Assembly: GCF_002024805.1 (NCBI RefSeq)
Contig: NZ_CP014337.1
Coordinates: forward strand, 3,286,001-3,350,000
Reading direction: 5' to 3'
Source of the DNA: Elizabethkingia bruuniana
Lineage (GTDB): Bacteria > Bacteroidota > Bacteroidia > Flavobacteriales > Weeksellaceae
DNA length: 64,000 bases
The notes beneath the pieces are model-generated. The model worked only from the letters and a program-made list of their open reading frames with translations. It was not told the origin of the DNA and made no database searches. The translations under genes and the position numbers were made by a program. Shown piece by piece: positions 34,007-42,315 of the stretch. Numbering within the stretch: position 1 is the stretch's first letter; every line of letters begins with the position of its first letter.

Positions 34007-34756
34007 ATGAAAATAGGACTTTTTGGATTTGGAAAAACAGGGAAAGCAGTTGCCTCTGTTATTCTTCAGAATAAAGAACACTCCCTGCAATGGATTTACC
34101 GGAAAACAAACAGACTAAATAACAGAAATGCTTCTGAATTTTTCGGAATAGAAAGTACAGACGCTGGTAATATTTATTCTGAAAACAATCTTAGTATAGA
34201 AAAGTTATTAGACGAACAACCTGTTGATGCAATCATCGATTTCTCTTCTTCGGACGGAATATATACTTATGGAGATGCTGCTGCCAGGAAGGATATAAAA
34301 ATAATCTCTGCAATTTCTCATTATACCGCTAAAGAAATTAATTTCCTGAAAAAACTGGCAAAAAAAGCTACTGTATTCTGGTCCCCCAATATTACACTCG
34401 GAATCAACTATTTACTTTACGCTTCTACATTCCTTAAAAAAATAGCACCTTCTGTGGATATCGAGATTATTGAAGAACACTTCAAAGACAAAAAAGGAAT
34501 TTCAGGCACTGCCATACGAATTGCAGATGCTTTAGATATAAAAGACGAAAACATAAACACCGTAAGAGCAGGAGGCATTGTAGGAAAACATGAAGTTATA
34601 TTCGGTTTTCCTTTTCAGACTGTCCGGTTAATTCATGAATCAATTTCCAGAGATGCTTTTGGTAATGGTGCTTTGTTTGCGGCCGAACACCTTGCAGATA
34701 AAAAATCGGGATTCTACAAATTCGAAGATTTATTACATCCTTATTTTAATGTATAG
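34007..34756 (+). CDS. DapB-like dihydrodipicolinate reductase family protein
   Basis: The 249-residue protein has a Rossmann start 'MKIGLFGFGKTGKAV' and 'AIIDFSSSDGI'. The catalytic region reads 'IEEHFKDKKGISGTAI', corresponding to E-(A)-H-H-x-x-K-x-D-A-P-S-G-T-A in typical DapB. The first His and the Lys are kept, but the second His is Phe and the D-A-P turn is shortened. It probably reduces tetrahydrodipicolinate in lysine and diaminopimelate synthesis, but the changed loop leaves room for another role or cofactor preference. Its 3' end overlaps the convergent EamA gene by 11 bases. Confidence 0.8.
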   Translation: MKIGLFGFGKTGKAVASVILQNKEHSLQWIYRKTNRLNNRNASEFFGIESTDAGNIYSENNLSIEKLLDEQPVDAIIDFSSSDGIYTYGDAAARKDIKIISAISHYTAKEINFLKKLAKKATVFWSPNITLGINYLLYASTFLKKIAPSVDIEIIEEHFKDKKGISGTAIRIADALDIKDENINTVRAGGIVGKHEVIFGFPFQTVRLIHESISRDAFGNGALFAAEHLADKKSGFYKFEDLLHPYFNV

Positions 34757-35639
34757 CAACTTCAGACGCCTTTCTTCTTCTGGCTTTGATAACAGCATTT
34801 ACAATAATCGCTAAAATCATTACTGCTGAAGCTCCATAAAATACAGGACTCATTTCTTCAGATTTACCAAAGATGAAATAAGCTAAAATAATTCCGTAGA
34901 CAGGCTCCAGATTTACTGTGAGTGCCAATGTAAACGGAGAAATATATTTCATAAGCTTTACCGATTCCAGCATTGGATAGGCTGTAAAAAAACTAGCCAG
35001 GAGCAAAAGCAATAAAATATTCTTCCAGTCTATATTTACTACATATCCTATTTCACCGGATCCAAGTAAGAATAAACTCACCAATATCCATCCTCCGAAG
35101 ATTTCATAAAAAATGATGTTTTCTGAGGATGTCTTTCCAAATAGCTTTCCGTTCAGTACTGTAAAAGAAGCACCTAAGAAAGCACATATCACTCCAAAAA
35201 TAATCCCTATTTTGTGTTCAAATTCAACATTGAATATAAGAAGCATACAGGATACAATAATAAGCCCGAGCAACAGCTCTACCCAATCCAGTTTCCTGCG
35301 GTAGATAATAGGTTCCAGTATAGATACAAACAATGTAACTGTAGCCAGACAGGACAATGCTATAGATACGTTGGATATCTTAATCGAATAAAAGAAGCAC
35401 AACCAGTGTCCGCCCATTAATCCGCCAACACCAATCAACTGCCAGAATAGTTTACGGGAAACTTTCATAGATTGTTTCTTCACAACCCTAATGAAAAGGT
35501 AAAGAAATAAAGCCGCAAACAACATGCGGAAAAATACAAGCTGAAGGGCATCAACTGTAATCAGCTTTCCCAGAATCGCTGTAAATCCCCATAAAAAAAC
35601 AATTAAATGCAACCGAAACTGCGAAGACCTGAACATCAT
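34746..35639 (-). CDS. EamA/DMT family transporter
   Basis: The 297-residue protein has about ten hydrophobic helices in two EamA repeats. The first starts 'FRLHLIVFLWGFTAILGKL' and contains 'GGHWLCFFYSIKISNVSIA'. The second ends 'LALTVNLEPVYGIILAYFIFG', the typical EamA helix. DMT transporters move metabolites or drugs; no substrate can be given. It is divergent from terC. Confidence 0.92.
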   Translation of the reverse strand: MMFRSSQFRLHLIVFLWGFTAILGKLITVDALQLVFFRMLFAALFLYLFIRVVKKQSMKVSRKLFWQLIGVGGLMGGHWLCFFYSIKISNVSIALSCLATVTLFVSILEPIIYRRKLDWVELLLGLIIVSCMLLIFNVEFEHKIGIIFGVICAFLGASFTVLNGKLFGKTSSENIIFYEIFGGWILVSLFLLGSGEIGYVVNIDWKNILLLLLLASFFTAYPMLESVKLMKYISPFTLALTVNLEPVYGIILAYFIFGKSEEMSPVFYGASAVMILAIIVNAVIKARRRKASEVAIH

Positions 35640-35652
35640 AATTATTAAAATA

Positions 35653-35685
35653 CAAAATTAGCGAATTATTCATATTTTTACCCAA
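35653..35685 (-). promoter_or_regulatory. Promoter of the EamA gene
   Basis: On the minus strand TTG (35683-35685), a 22-base spacer and TAATTTTG (35653-35660) lie within the known spacing range. The -7 element is about 14 bases before the ATG. Confidence 0.5.
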
Positions 35686-35694
35686 AAAATTAAT

Positions 35695-36522
35695 ATGGAT
35701 TTTCTGAGCGTTTTCGCTTCTACAGATGCATGGGTTGCATTACTAACACTAACATTTTTAGAGATTGTTTTAGGTATTGACAATATCGTATTTATCTCTA
35801 TTGTATCTTCCAAACTAAGTCCTAAAGACCAGCCTAAAGCCAGAAATATAGGTTTGGGATTAGCAATGGTTTTCAGAATAGCCCTTTTATTTGGAATCAA
35901 ATGGGTACTCAGCCTGAATTCAGTTTTACTGGAAGTTAACCTAAGCTGGTTCCATGGTAAAATAACCGGACAGAGCATTATTATCTTCCTTGGTGGACTC
36001 TTCTTACTTTATAAGAGTGTAACAGAAATCCATCATAAGCTGGAAGGAGAAGAATCGCTGAAAACAGAAAACAATAAAAAAGTAGGACTCAATAGTGCAA
36101 TTGTACAAATTGCGCTTCTTAATCTTGTCTTCTCTTTCGACAGTATTCTTACTGCAGTTGGTTTGGTAAGCTTTAAAGAGTTTGGGGAAACCGGAGCTTT
36201 ATCTATAATGATTTTGTCGGTTATTATTTCAATTATAATTATGATGGCCTTTGCAGGACCTGTTAGCCATTTTGTAAACAGACATCCTACTATACAGATT
36301 CTGGGACTATCTTTCCTTATCCTTATCGGTGTAATGCTTCTTGCAGAATCTTCTCACCTTGCCCACGTTGTAATATTCGAACAGGAAGTTGGTGTTATTC
36401 CTAAAGGCTATCTTTATTTTGCTATCTTCTTCTCGCTCGCTGTAGAATTTATCAATATGAAACTCCGAAAAAGCACTAAACCTGTAGCTTTGAAAAACTC
36501 AGAGACTATAGACAAACTATAA
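35695..36522 (+). CDS. TerC family integral membrane protein
   Basis: The 275-residue protein has seven or so helices, with the TerC signatures 'LTFLEIVLGIDNIVFISIVS' in the first helix and 'IALLNLVFSFDSILTAVGL' later, each with the conserved acidic residue in the membrane (D-N, D-S). TerC/Alx-type proteins handle metal ions, often manganese export in bacteria, or protect membrane metalation of exoenzymes. Substrate is inference. A terminator follows. Confidence 0.93.
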   Translation: MDFLSVFASTDAWVALLTLTFLEIVLGIDNIVFISIVSSKLSPKDQPKARNIGLGLAMVFRIALLFGIKWVLSLNSVLLEVNLSWFHGKITGQSIIIFLGGLFLLYKSVTEIHHKLEGEESLKTENNKKVGLNSAIVQIALLNLVFSFDSILTAVGLVSFKEFGETGALSIMILSVIISIIIMMAFAGPVSHFVNRHPTIQILGLSFLILIGVMLLAESSHLAHVVIFEQEVGVIPKGYLYFAIFFSLAVEFINMKLRKSTKPVALKNSETIDKL

Positions 36523-36526
36523 AACT

Positions 36527-36556
36527 AAAAGCTTCAGAAATTCTGGAGCTTTTTTT
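36527..36556 (+). terminator. Terminator after terC
   Basis: AAAAGCTTCAGAA (36527-36539) pairs with TTCTGGAGCTTTT (36541-36553), with one U-G, and T follows on the plus strand. Confidence 0.8.
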
Positions 36557-36559
36557 AAT

Positions 36560-36592
36560 AAAAAAACCCCGGGTACCTTATCAGTACTCGGG
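36560..36592 (-). terminator. Orphan minus-strand terminator
   Basis: CCCGGGTAC (36568-36576) and GTACTCGGG (36584-36592) form a 9-bp stem (one mismatch/wobble) with a 7-base loop, followed on the minus strand by seven T. No minus-strand coding gene reads into it, which is the main evidence for the small RNA. Confidence 0.8.
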
Positions 36593-36687
36593 ATCTTCAA
36601 ATAATAAACTATTAAAAAAATAAACTTAGGAATTGATCTTTATTAAGACACAACTCATGAATTACCTCTTACCGTAACTCATTTCCT
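36560..36687 (-). ncRNA. Candidate small RNA, about 125 nt
   Basis: A consensus promoter (36693-36723) faces left, and an intrinsic terminator lies about 125 bases downstream on the minus strand (stem CCCGAGTAC 36584-36592 / GTACCCGGG 36568-36576, then T7). In between, the predicted 5' end TAGGAA-A-TGA (36679-36688) pairs with TCA-A-TTCCTA (36627-36636), with a single A-A mismatch, closing a structured loop. Only tiny frames of 6 and 10 codons occur. No gene lies upstream or downstream on this strand for 2 kb. The target and the family are unknown. Confidence 0.55.
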
Positions 36688-36692
36688 ATATG

Positions 36693-36723
36693 CAAAGTTA
36701 TTCAAAACACGATCCATATGCAA
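36693..36723 (-). promoter_or_regulatory. Promoter of the candidate small RNA
   Basis: On the minus strand TTG (36721-36723), a 20-base spacer and TAACTTTG (36693-36700) match TTG-N(17-23)-TAnnTTTG. The start is expected at about 36686-36688. Confidence 0.6.
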
Positions 36724-36800
36724 CAGAATAAAAGTTAAAATATATTAAAATAACATATTGTTTATCAATAATTTAAAACACTAAAATCTATCATTTTAAA

Positions 36801-36830
36801 ATCCTCTGAAAAAGCTTATATTTAGAGGAT
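36801..36830 (+). promoter_or_regulatory. Inverted repeat around the -7 element of the carboxylase gene
   Basis: ATCCTCT (36801-36807) and AGAGGAT (36824-36830) are a perfect 7-bp inverted repeat with 16 bases between. They flank TATATTTA (36817-36824), a likely -7 element 19 bases before the ATG. This looks like an operator site that would block the promoter. Confidence 0.45.
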
Positions 36831-36842
36831 AAAATAAACCCA

Positions 36843-38471
36843 ATGGACATAGAATTCAATAAAAGAGAAGATCAGAATAAATTAAAACTTTCAGAAATTA
36901 ATCAGGTACTGAACCAGGTAAAAAAAGGAGGTGGTGAAAAACGTCTGCAAAAACTTCGTGATGAAGGCAAGATGACTGCCCGTGAAAGAGTTGAATATCT
37001 TTTGGATAATATTGAAAACGCTATTGAAATTGGGGCTCTTGCCGGTTATGAGATGTATGCCGAACATGGCGGATGCCCTAGTGGCGGTGTCGTGGTAATG
37101 ATGGGGCATGTTTCAGGACGCCAATGTATTGTTGTTGCCAACGATGCTTCTGTAAAAGCCGGAGCATGGTTTCCGATTACCGGGAAAAAGAACCTGCGGG
37201 CTCAGGAAATAGCAATGGAAAACCGTTTACCAATCATCTATCTGGTGGATTCTGCCGGTGTATATCTTCCTATGCAGGATGAAATATTTCCGGATAAAGA
37301 ACATTTTGGACGGATTTTCCGCAACAATGCTAAGATGAGTTCCATGGGAATTGTACAAATTGCAGCTGTAATGGGAAGTTGTGTAGCTGGTGGTGCTTAC
37401 CTTCCTATTATGAGTGACGAAGCGATGATTGTGGATAAAACCGGAAGTATATTTTTAGCAGGAAGCTATCTTGTAAAAGCTGCTATTGGAGAAAATATAG
37501 ATAATGAAACACTGGGTGGTGCAACAACTCATTGTGAAGTATCTGGTGTAACTGATTATAAAGCTAAGGATGATAAAGATGCTTTAAACCGAATTAAAAA
37601 TATAATGAAGTCTCTTGGTGATTATGATAAAGCAGGGTTCGACAGAATTGAACCTGCACAGCCAAAAGAGAATCCCGATGATATCTTCGGAATTATGCCA
37701 GCATCCAGAGCGGAGCAATATGATACATATGATATTATTAAAAGACTTGTTGATAACAGCGAGTATGAAGAATACAAACCAGACTATGGCAAAACCATTG
37801 TTTGTGCTACAGCTAGAATTGATGGTTGGTCAGTAGGTATTGTTGCCAATCAGAGAAAACTTGTAAAAAGTGGAAAAGGCGAAATGCAGTTTGGTGGTGT
37901 AATCTATTCCGACAGTGCAGATAAAGCGACCCGATTTATCGCCAACTGTAATCAAAGAAAAATTCCGTTGGTGTTTTTACAGGATGTTACAGGCTTTATG
38001 GTAGGATCCAAATCTGAACATGGTGGTATTATAAAGGACGGGGCTAAAATGGTGAATGCCGTTTCTAACTCTGTTGTTCCTAAATTTACTATCATTACAG
38101 GTAATTCTTTTGGAGCAGGTAATTACGCAATGTGTGGAAAGGCCTATGATCCTCGCCTCATAGCAGCATGGCCATGGGCTGAGTTAGCCGTAATGGGAGG
38201 AGCACAAGCTGCAAAGGTTTTATTACAGATCCAGGAGGCTACATTAAAAAAACAAGGAAAAGAACTTTCCGCTGAAGAGCATCAGGCACTTCTGGATAAA
38301 ATTACCCAGAATTATAATAAGCAGACTCAGGCTACTTACTCAGCAGCAAGATTATGGACAGATGCTATTATCAATCCGCTTGATACCAGAAAGTGGATTA
38401 GCATGGGGATTGAGGCTGCAAACCACTCCCCTATTACAGAGAAATTTAATCTGGGTGTTATCCAGGTTTGA
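36843..38471 (+). CDS. Acyl-CoA carboxylase beta (carboxyltransferase) subunit
   Basis: The 542-residue protein has the two crotonase-fold halves of biotin-dependent acyl-CoA carboxylases. 'KLRDEGKMTARERVEYLLD' leads in, then 'GHVSGRQCIVVANDASVKAGAW' and 'YLVDSAGVYLPMQDE' (N half). 'PLVFLQDVTGFMVG' and 'GNSFGAGNYAMCGKAYDPR' belong to the C half. The G-A-G-N-Y-A-M-x-G stretch and length most resemble methylcrotonyl-CoA carboxylase beta (leucine breakdown), but propionyl- or other acyl-CoA is possible. The biotin subunit is not adjacent. An inverted repeat covers the promoter. Confidence 0.9.
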   Translation: MDIEFNKREDQNKLKLSEINQVLNQVKKGGGEKRLQKLRDEGKMTARERVEYLLDNIENAIEIGALAGYEMYAEHGGCPSGGVVVMMGHVSGRQCIVVANDASVKAGAWFPITGKKNLRAQEIAMENRLPIIYLVDSAGVYLPMQDEIFPDKEHFGRIFRNNAKMSSMGIVQIAAVMGSCVAGGAYLPIMSDEAMIVDKTGSIFLAGSYLVKAAIGENIDNETLGGATTHCEVSGVTDYKAKDDKDALNRIKNIMKSLGDYDKAGFDRIEPAQPKENPDDIFGIMPASRAEQYDTYDIIKRLVDNSEYEEYKPDYGKTIVCATARIDGWSVGIVANQRKLVKSGKGEMQFGGVIYSDSADKATRFIANCNQRKIPLVFLQDVTGFMVGSKSEHGGIIKDGAKMVNAVSNSVVPKFTIITGNSFGAGNYAMCGKAYDPRLIAAWPWAELAVMGGAQAAKVLLQIQEATLKKQGKELSAEEHQALLDKITQNYNKQTQATYSAARLWTDAIINPLDTRKWISMGIEAANHSPITEKFNLGVIQV

Positions 38472-38494
38472 TCAGATAATTTGTGATTAAATAG

Positions 38495-38520
38495 AAAAGA
38501 CATCCGTTTGGATGTCTTTT
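38495..38520. terminator. Bidirectional terminator between carboxylase and hutH
   Basis: AAAAGACATCC (38495-38505) pairs with GGATGTCTTTT (38510-38520) around GTTT; both strands have T-rich tails. Confidence 0.92.
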
Positions 38521-38530
38521 CTATTTCTAT

Positions 38531-40024
38531 TTAGATATTCACATTGAATTTTCTTTCTCTTATAAGGTCTGCAATTGCCAGAATATCTTTTCCGATTTCA
38601 CGGTCATTTTCCAGTTTTGCAACTTTAGTACGAATCAGATCATAAGCTTCTTCGATAATTGCTGAAGATTTCAGAGGTCTTCTGAATTCCAAGCCCTGGG
38701 CAGCAAACATTAATTCAATCGCCAGAATATTTTCGAGATTACCTAAAACCTGATTGAACTTTCTTCCACTGATACTTCCCATAGATACATGGTCTTCTTG
38801 GCCTAAAGAAGTTGGTACGCTGTCCGCAGATGCAGGGAAACATAATGTTTTGTTCTCTGTTACCAATGCTGCAGAGGTATATTGCGGAATCATAAATCCG
38901 GAATTAAGACCTGAACTTTCAACCAATAATTTTGGAAGTCCATATTTACCTTCCAGCAATAAATAACTTCTTCTGTCAGAAATATTCCCTATTTCAGCAG
39001 CTGCCAATGTGGCATAATCTAATGGCAAAGCAATTAATTGTCCGTGGAAGTTTCCTCCGGAAATAGCTTCTTCATCGCTAACTACAATTGGATTATCGGT
39101 TACAGAATTCAATTCGGTTTCTATAGCACTTTTCAAATGAAGCCATGCATTGCGGCTTGCTCCGTGTACCTGCGGTACACAACGGAAAGAATAAGGATCC
39201 TGAACACGATCGCAATTTTCGTGATTTTTAAGATTTTTAGAACCTTTTAAAAGTTTAGTCATTCTTTCTGCAACTTTCTGACTTCCTTCAAATGGTCTTA
39301 TTTCATGCAATTCTTTTTTGAAAGGACTTGCTGATCCCTGATAAGCTTCCAGACTCATCGCAGCAGCAAGATCTGCAAGATCCAACAGATACTTCATTTT
39401 ATCTAAACCTGCAACACCATGTGCCAGCATAAACTGAGTTCCGTTAATTAAAGCCAATCCTTCTTTTGGTCCCAGTTTTAATGGTTCAAGATTGTGTTGG
39501 TCAAGAACTGTTTTAGTCTCTTCAATCTGGTCACCATTCCACACCTTTCCTAAACCTAAAAGAGGTAATACCATATGTGATAAAGGTGCTAAATCTCCAG
39601 AAGCGCCTACAGATCCTTGCTCCGGAATTACCGGAATGATATCTTTCTCTACCATAATCTGAAGTCTTTCCACAACTTGTGGAGAAATTCCCGAAAAACC
39701 TTTGGATAAAGCATGAATCTTTGCCACCATCATTATCTTAGACAATTTCTTGTCGATAGGCTTTCCTACACCTACACTATGACTGATAATAAGGTTATGC
39801 TGTAACTGAGAAATCTCGTCATCAGAAATTTTGGTATCGCATAAAGGACCAAAGCCGGTATTAATTCCGTAAACAGTTTTCCCGTCTGCAATGATTTTCT
39901 TTACATTATCCTGCGATTTTTTAACCTGCAACATTGCTTTCGCAGACATCTCTGCTTTTTCAGGAGCATCTATAATCTTAATAATGTCCTCATACTGAAG
40001 GTAATCTACACCGTAAGTCTTCAT
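38531..40024 (-). CDS. hutH: Histidine ammonia-lyase
   Basis: HutH deaminates histidine to urocanate. The MIO prosthetic group forms from the Ala-Ser-Gly in 'GSVGASGDLAPLSHM' near residues 140-150. Also seen are 'GINTGFGPLCDTKI' and 'YSFRCVPQVHGASRNA'. The 497-residue length is normal. It stands apart from hutI-hutG (55-57 kb) and no hutU is present. Close relatives (tyrosine or phenylalanine ammonia-lyases) are possible, but the second His of the substrate-binding region and the context favour histidine. Confidence 0.92.
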   Translation of the reverse strand: MKTYGVDYLQYEDIIKIIDAPEKAEMSAKAMLQVKKSQDNVKKIIADGKTVYGINTGFGPLCDTKISDDEISQLQHNLIISHSVGVGKPIDKKLSKIMMVAKIHALSKGFSGISPQVVERLQIMVEKDIIPVIPEQGSVGASGDLAPLSHMVLPLLGLGKVWNGDQIEETKTVLDQHNLEPLKLGPKEGLALINGTQFMLAHGVAGLDKMKYLLDLADLAAAMSLEAYQGSASPFKKELHEIRPFEGSQKVAERMTKLLKGSKNLKNHENCDRVQDPYSFRCVPQVHGASRNAWLHLKSAIETELNSVTDNPIVVSDEEAISGGNFHGQLIALPLDYATLAAAEIGNISDRRSYLLLEGKYGLPKLLVESSGLNSGFMIPQYTSAALVTENKTLCFPASADSVPTSLGQEDHVSMGSISGRKFNQVLGNLENILAIELMFAAQGLEFRRPLKSSAIIEEAYDLIRTKVAKLENDREIGKDILAIADLIRERKFNVNI

Positions 40025-40064
40025 AAATTTTATTTTGCTTAAATTTAAGAAAACTAGGCATACT

Positions 40065-40096
40065 AAAAAAAATAAACCGCCTTTCGGCGGTTTATT
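40065..40096 (-). terminator. Terminator after ferritin gene
   Basis: AATAAACCGCC (40071-40081) pairs with GGCGGTTTATT (40086-40096) around TTTC, and a long T run follows on the minus strand. Confidence 0.93.
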
Positions 40097-40606
40097 TTAT
40101 GCTTCTGCATCAGCATTAAAGACTCTCTGTCCCAATTCCTGATCAAAAAGATACAGGGCCGATGGATTATCCTTTACCATTTTAATTTTTGAAACATATT
40201 GTGAAGCCGTTGCTTCTTCTTCTACCTGCTCATTTATGAACCACTGTAAGAAAGATGTTGTTGCAAAATCATTTTCCTCAGTTGCAACTTTTACAATATT
40301 AAAAATGCTTTTGGTAACTTCCTTTTCGTGTGCTAATGCTTTCTCGAAAATATTCAGTGCATCTGCAAACTCACTTGGGGGAGCCGGAATAGTCTGTAAA
40401 ATTACTTTTCCACCTACATCATTAAGATAGTCAAACATTTTATCAGCATGCATTAGCTCTTCTTTAGACTGAACTCTGAAATAATTAGCCAGTCCTTCAA
40501 GATCCTGAGTTTCAAACCATGCAGACATTGCAAGGTAATATTGTGCGGCATACTGTTCTTTAGCAATCTGCTCGTTAATTAAAGATTCAACTTTTGTACT
40601 GATCAT
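40097..40606 (-). CDS. ftnA: Ferritin
   Basis: The 169-residue protein is a non-haem ferritin: 'QIAKEQYAAQYYLAMSAWFE' (first helix with the ferroxidase Glu), 'EELMHADKMFDYLNDVGG' and 'VATEENDFATTSFLQWFINEQVEEEA', with the E-x-x-H iron-site pattern. It stores iron as a 24-mer. A TATTTTTG element lies upstream at 40624-40631. No Fur-like palindrome was noticed. Confidence 0.95.
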   Translation of the reverse strand: MISTKVESLINEQIAKEQYAAQYYLAMSAWFETQDLEGLANYFRVQSKEELMHADKMFDYLNDVGGKVILQTIPAPPSEFADALNIFEKALAHEKEVTKSIFNIVKVATEENDFATTSFLQWFINEQVEEEATASQYVSKIKMVKDNPSALYLFDQELGQRVFNADAEA

Positions 40607-40623
40607 AGTTTAGATATTTGTAT

Positions 40624-40631
40624 CAAAAATA
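40624..40631 (-). promoter_or_regulatory. -7 element for the ferritin gene
   Basis: TATTTTTG on the minus strand lies 18 bases upstream of the ferritin start codon. The upstream TTG is not clear, because the region overlaps a terminator. Confidence 0.45.
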
Positions 40632-40644
40632 AGGAAAATAAAAA

Positions 40645-40665
40645 AGAGCGAAAAATTCTCGCTCT
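40645..40665 (-). terminator. Terminator after the 40.7-41.1 kb gene
   Basis: AGAGCGA (40645-40651) pairs with TCGCTCT (40659-40665) around a 7-base loop. On the minus strand, five T follow. Confidence 0.85.
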
Positions 40666-40684
40666 CTTATTTTAAATGATATTC

Positions 40685-41104
40685 TTACATGTTTTTTGAT
40701 TTCTCTTTGTAAGCTTTCATCCTGTTCTGACGTTCGACTTTTTTCTGAGCCTTTATATCATTCCATTTAGCATACTGTTCCGGGGAAAGAATTTTTTTCA
40801 TTTCAGCATCATTCTGCTCTTTCTTAGCTTTCATTTCCTGCTTCATGTTTTCTCTGTCCGTTTTACGTTCAGCCATTTTTTGCTTCATGTCGGCAGCATT
40901 TCTTTCATGCAGTGCTTTAATTTTATTTTCCTGATCGGCAGTCAGATTAAGATCTTTCTTCATCTGATCCCAGTTTTGTTGACGCTTTTGCATCATTTCT
41001 TGTCTTTTAGCCTGGCGGTCAGCCTTCATAGGTTCAGTAGTCTGTTGTGCAAATGCGAATCCTGTAGCGCCAATTAGCAATAGGCTGAAAACTATTTTTT
41101 TCAT
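40685..41104 (-). CDS. Small secreted Spy/LTXXQ-like protein (DUF4890 type)
   Basis: The 139-residue protein has a signal peptide (to about residue 19, F-A-F-A-Q). The mature chain is almost all helix and is rich in Lys, Glu, Gln and Met. 'LNLTADQENKIKALHERN' and 'KILSPEQYAKWNDI' recall the L-T-x-x-Q motifs of Spy/CpxP-type periplasmic chaperones. Function is inferred from this build only. A similar small secreted protein is encoded at 42.3 kb. Confidence 0.75.
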   Translation of the reverse strand: MKKIVFSLLLIGATGFAFAQQTTEPMKADRQAKRQEMMQKRQQNWDQMKKDLNLTADQENKIKALHERNAADMKQKMAERKTDRENMKQEMKAKKEQNDAEMKKILSPEQYAKWNDIKAQKKVERQNRMKAYKEKSKNM

Positions 41105-41144
41105 TTTGTTCTGTTTTTATATTATTGAATTGTATGTATTTGAT

Positions 41145-41175
41145 AAAAAAAAGAGAGTCCTGTTAAAGACCCCTC
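41145..41175 (-). terminator. Probable terminator after the glycosyltransferase gene
   Basis: An imperfect 9-bp stem (GAGGGGTCT with AGGACTCTC, with wobbles and one mismatch) is followed by T8 on the minus strand. Confidence 0.55.
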
Positions 41176-41204
41176 ATGTTATTTATCGTTAAAAAAACAG
41201 AATT

Positions 41205-42188
41205 TTAGTTAAAATAGCGTTCAAACATATTCCTGACAATGTTTTTTGTTTCATCCGGATAAGAAACTTTGATTACATCCGAATCGAAAATCCATTCATC
41301 CAGCTTTTTTTCCCAGTCCGCAGTTTTCCAAATAACCGGCACTCCCATTTTCTCCATTGCCAAAGCATTGCACTGTTGCTCAAACTGATTTTTCATAGGA
41401 ACAGAAAGTAGTTTCTTTCCCAGATACAAAGCTTCAGCCGGGCCCTCAAACCCTCCGCCGGTTAAAAGTCCTTTACAGGTTTCTAAGGATTTATTAAATA
41501 GCTCATTATTCACAGGCGTTACCTTTATATTCTCTTTTTCATATGCCTGAGATGAATGTTTAGAGAAAATATGCCATTCCTTATCCTTATATTTCTGAAG
41601 TTTGTTAATAATAAAATCGTCGTTATAGGCAGGAAGATAAATTGTATAATGCCCTTTGTCCTGCGGATTAAGGTTTCTGATTTCATTTCTTATAACAGGT
41701 GTATGGATAAAATCATCATACTTTTCAAAATGAAAACCTATCTGATAAGTGGTTGGTGCATAATTTTTCAGAATCAGTTTCCCCCAATGGAAGCCTTGCG
41801 TCATAGGCGTTTTGTCTGACAAAAAAGAGGACTGATGGCTCAGAGCAACACTCTTTATACGCTTTCTTTTGCACGCCCATGCTGTAACAGGCTCGAAATC
41901 GTTGATAATTGCATCATATTCATGCAATGGTAAGTTTTTAATATCCGATATAAAAGCTTTTGTATTGAATCTGTTCCATGTTTCCCGAAAATCGACTCCC
42001 CCTTTTTTCCCAAAGACAAACCCAAATCCATTTAGCTGATATTTTATGGAATAGGGTAAACCTACATCCGCCTGAGTACCGCTAATAAGAAGATCCACAT
42101 CTCCATATTGCTGTAAAATCGGTATCACTTCTCTCGCACGGCTTACATGCCCGTTCCCTGTACCTTGTATCGCATACAAAATCTTCAT
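41205..42188 (-). CDS. MurG/UGT-like glycosyltransferase family protein
   Basis: The start is taken at ATG 42186-42188 ('MKILYAIQGTGNGHVSRARE'); the frame extends further but without sense. The 327-residue protein has a GT-B fold: 'GTGNGHVSRA' at the N-terminus and 'KGLLTGGGFEGPAEALYLGKKLLSVP' in pieces near the C-terminus, which is the nucleotide-sugar binding region. This fits the Glyco_trans_1_3 family of Bacteroidota. Acceptor and sugar are unknown. It stands alone. Confidence 0.85.
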   Translation of the reverse strand: MKILYAIQGTGNGHVSRAREVIPILQQYGDVDLLISGTQADVGLPYSIKYQLNGFGFVFGKKGGVDFRETWNRFNTKAFISDIKNLPLHEYDAIINDFEPVTAWACKRKRIKSVALSHQSSFLSDKTPMTQGFHWGKLILKNYAPTTYQIGFHFEKYDDFIHTPVIRNEIRNLNPQDKGHYTIYLPAYNDDFIINKLQKYKDKEWHIFSKHSSQAYEKENIKVTPVNNELFNKSLETCKGLLTGGGFEGPAEALYLGKKLLSVPMKNQFEQQCNALAMEKMGVPVIWKTADWEKKLDEWIFDSDVIKVSYPDETKNIVRNMFERYFN

Positions 42189-42259
42189 CTTACGAAGATA
42201 AATACATTTCTTAATGTGATGTTTTTTGCTAACAAAATTTAACACAGAAACAAATAAAA

Positions 42260-42283
42260 AACCGGAAGATTTCTCTTCCGGTT
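42260..42283 (-). terminator. Terminator after the 42.3 kb gene
   Basis: AACCGGAAGA (42260-42269) pairs with TCTTCCGGTT (42274-42283) around TTTC, followed by T-rich sequence on the minus strand. Confidence 0.9.
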
Positions 42284-42315
42284 CTTTTGATTGATAATCT
42301 CTTTCTGCCTTTTAA

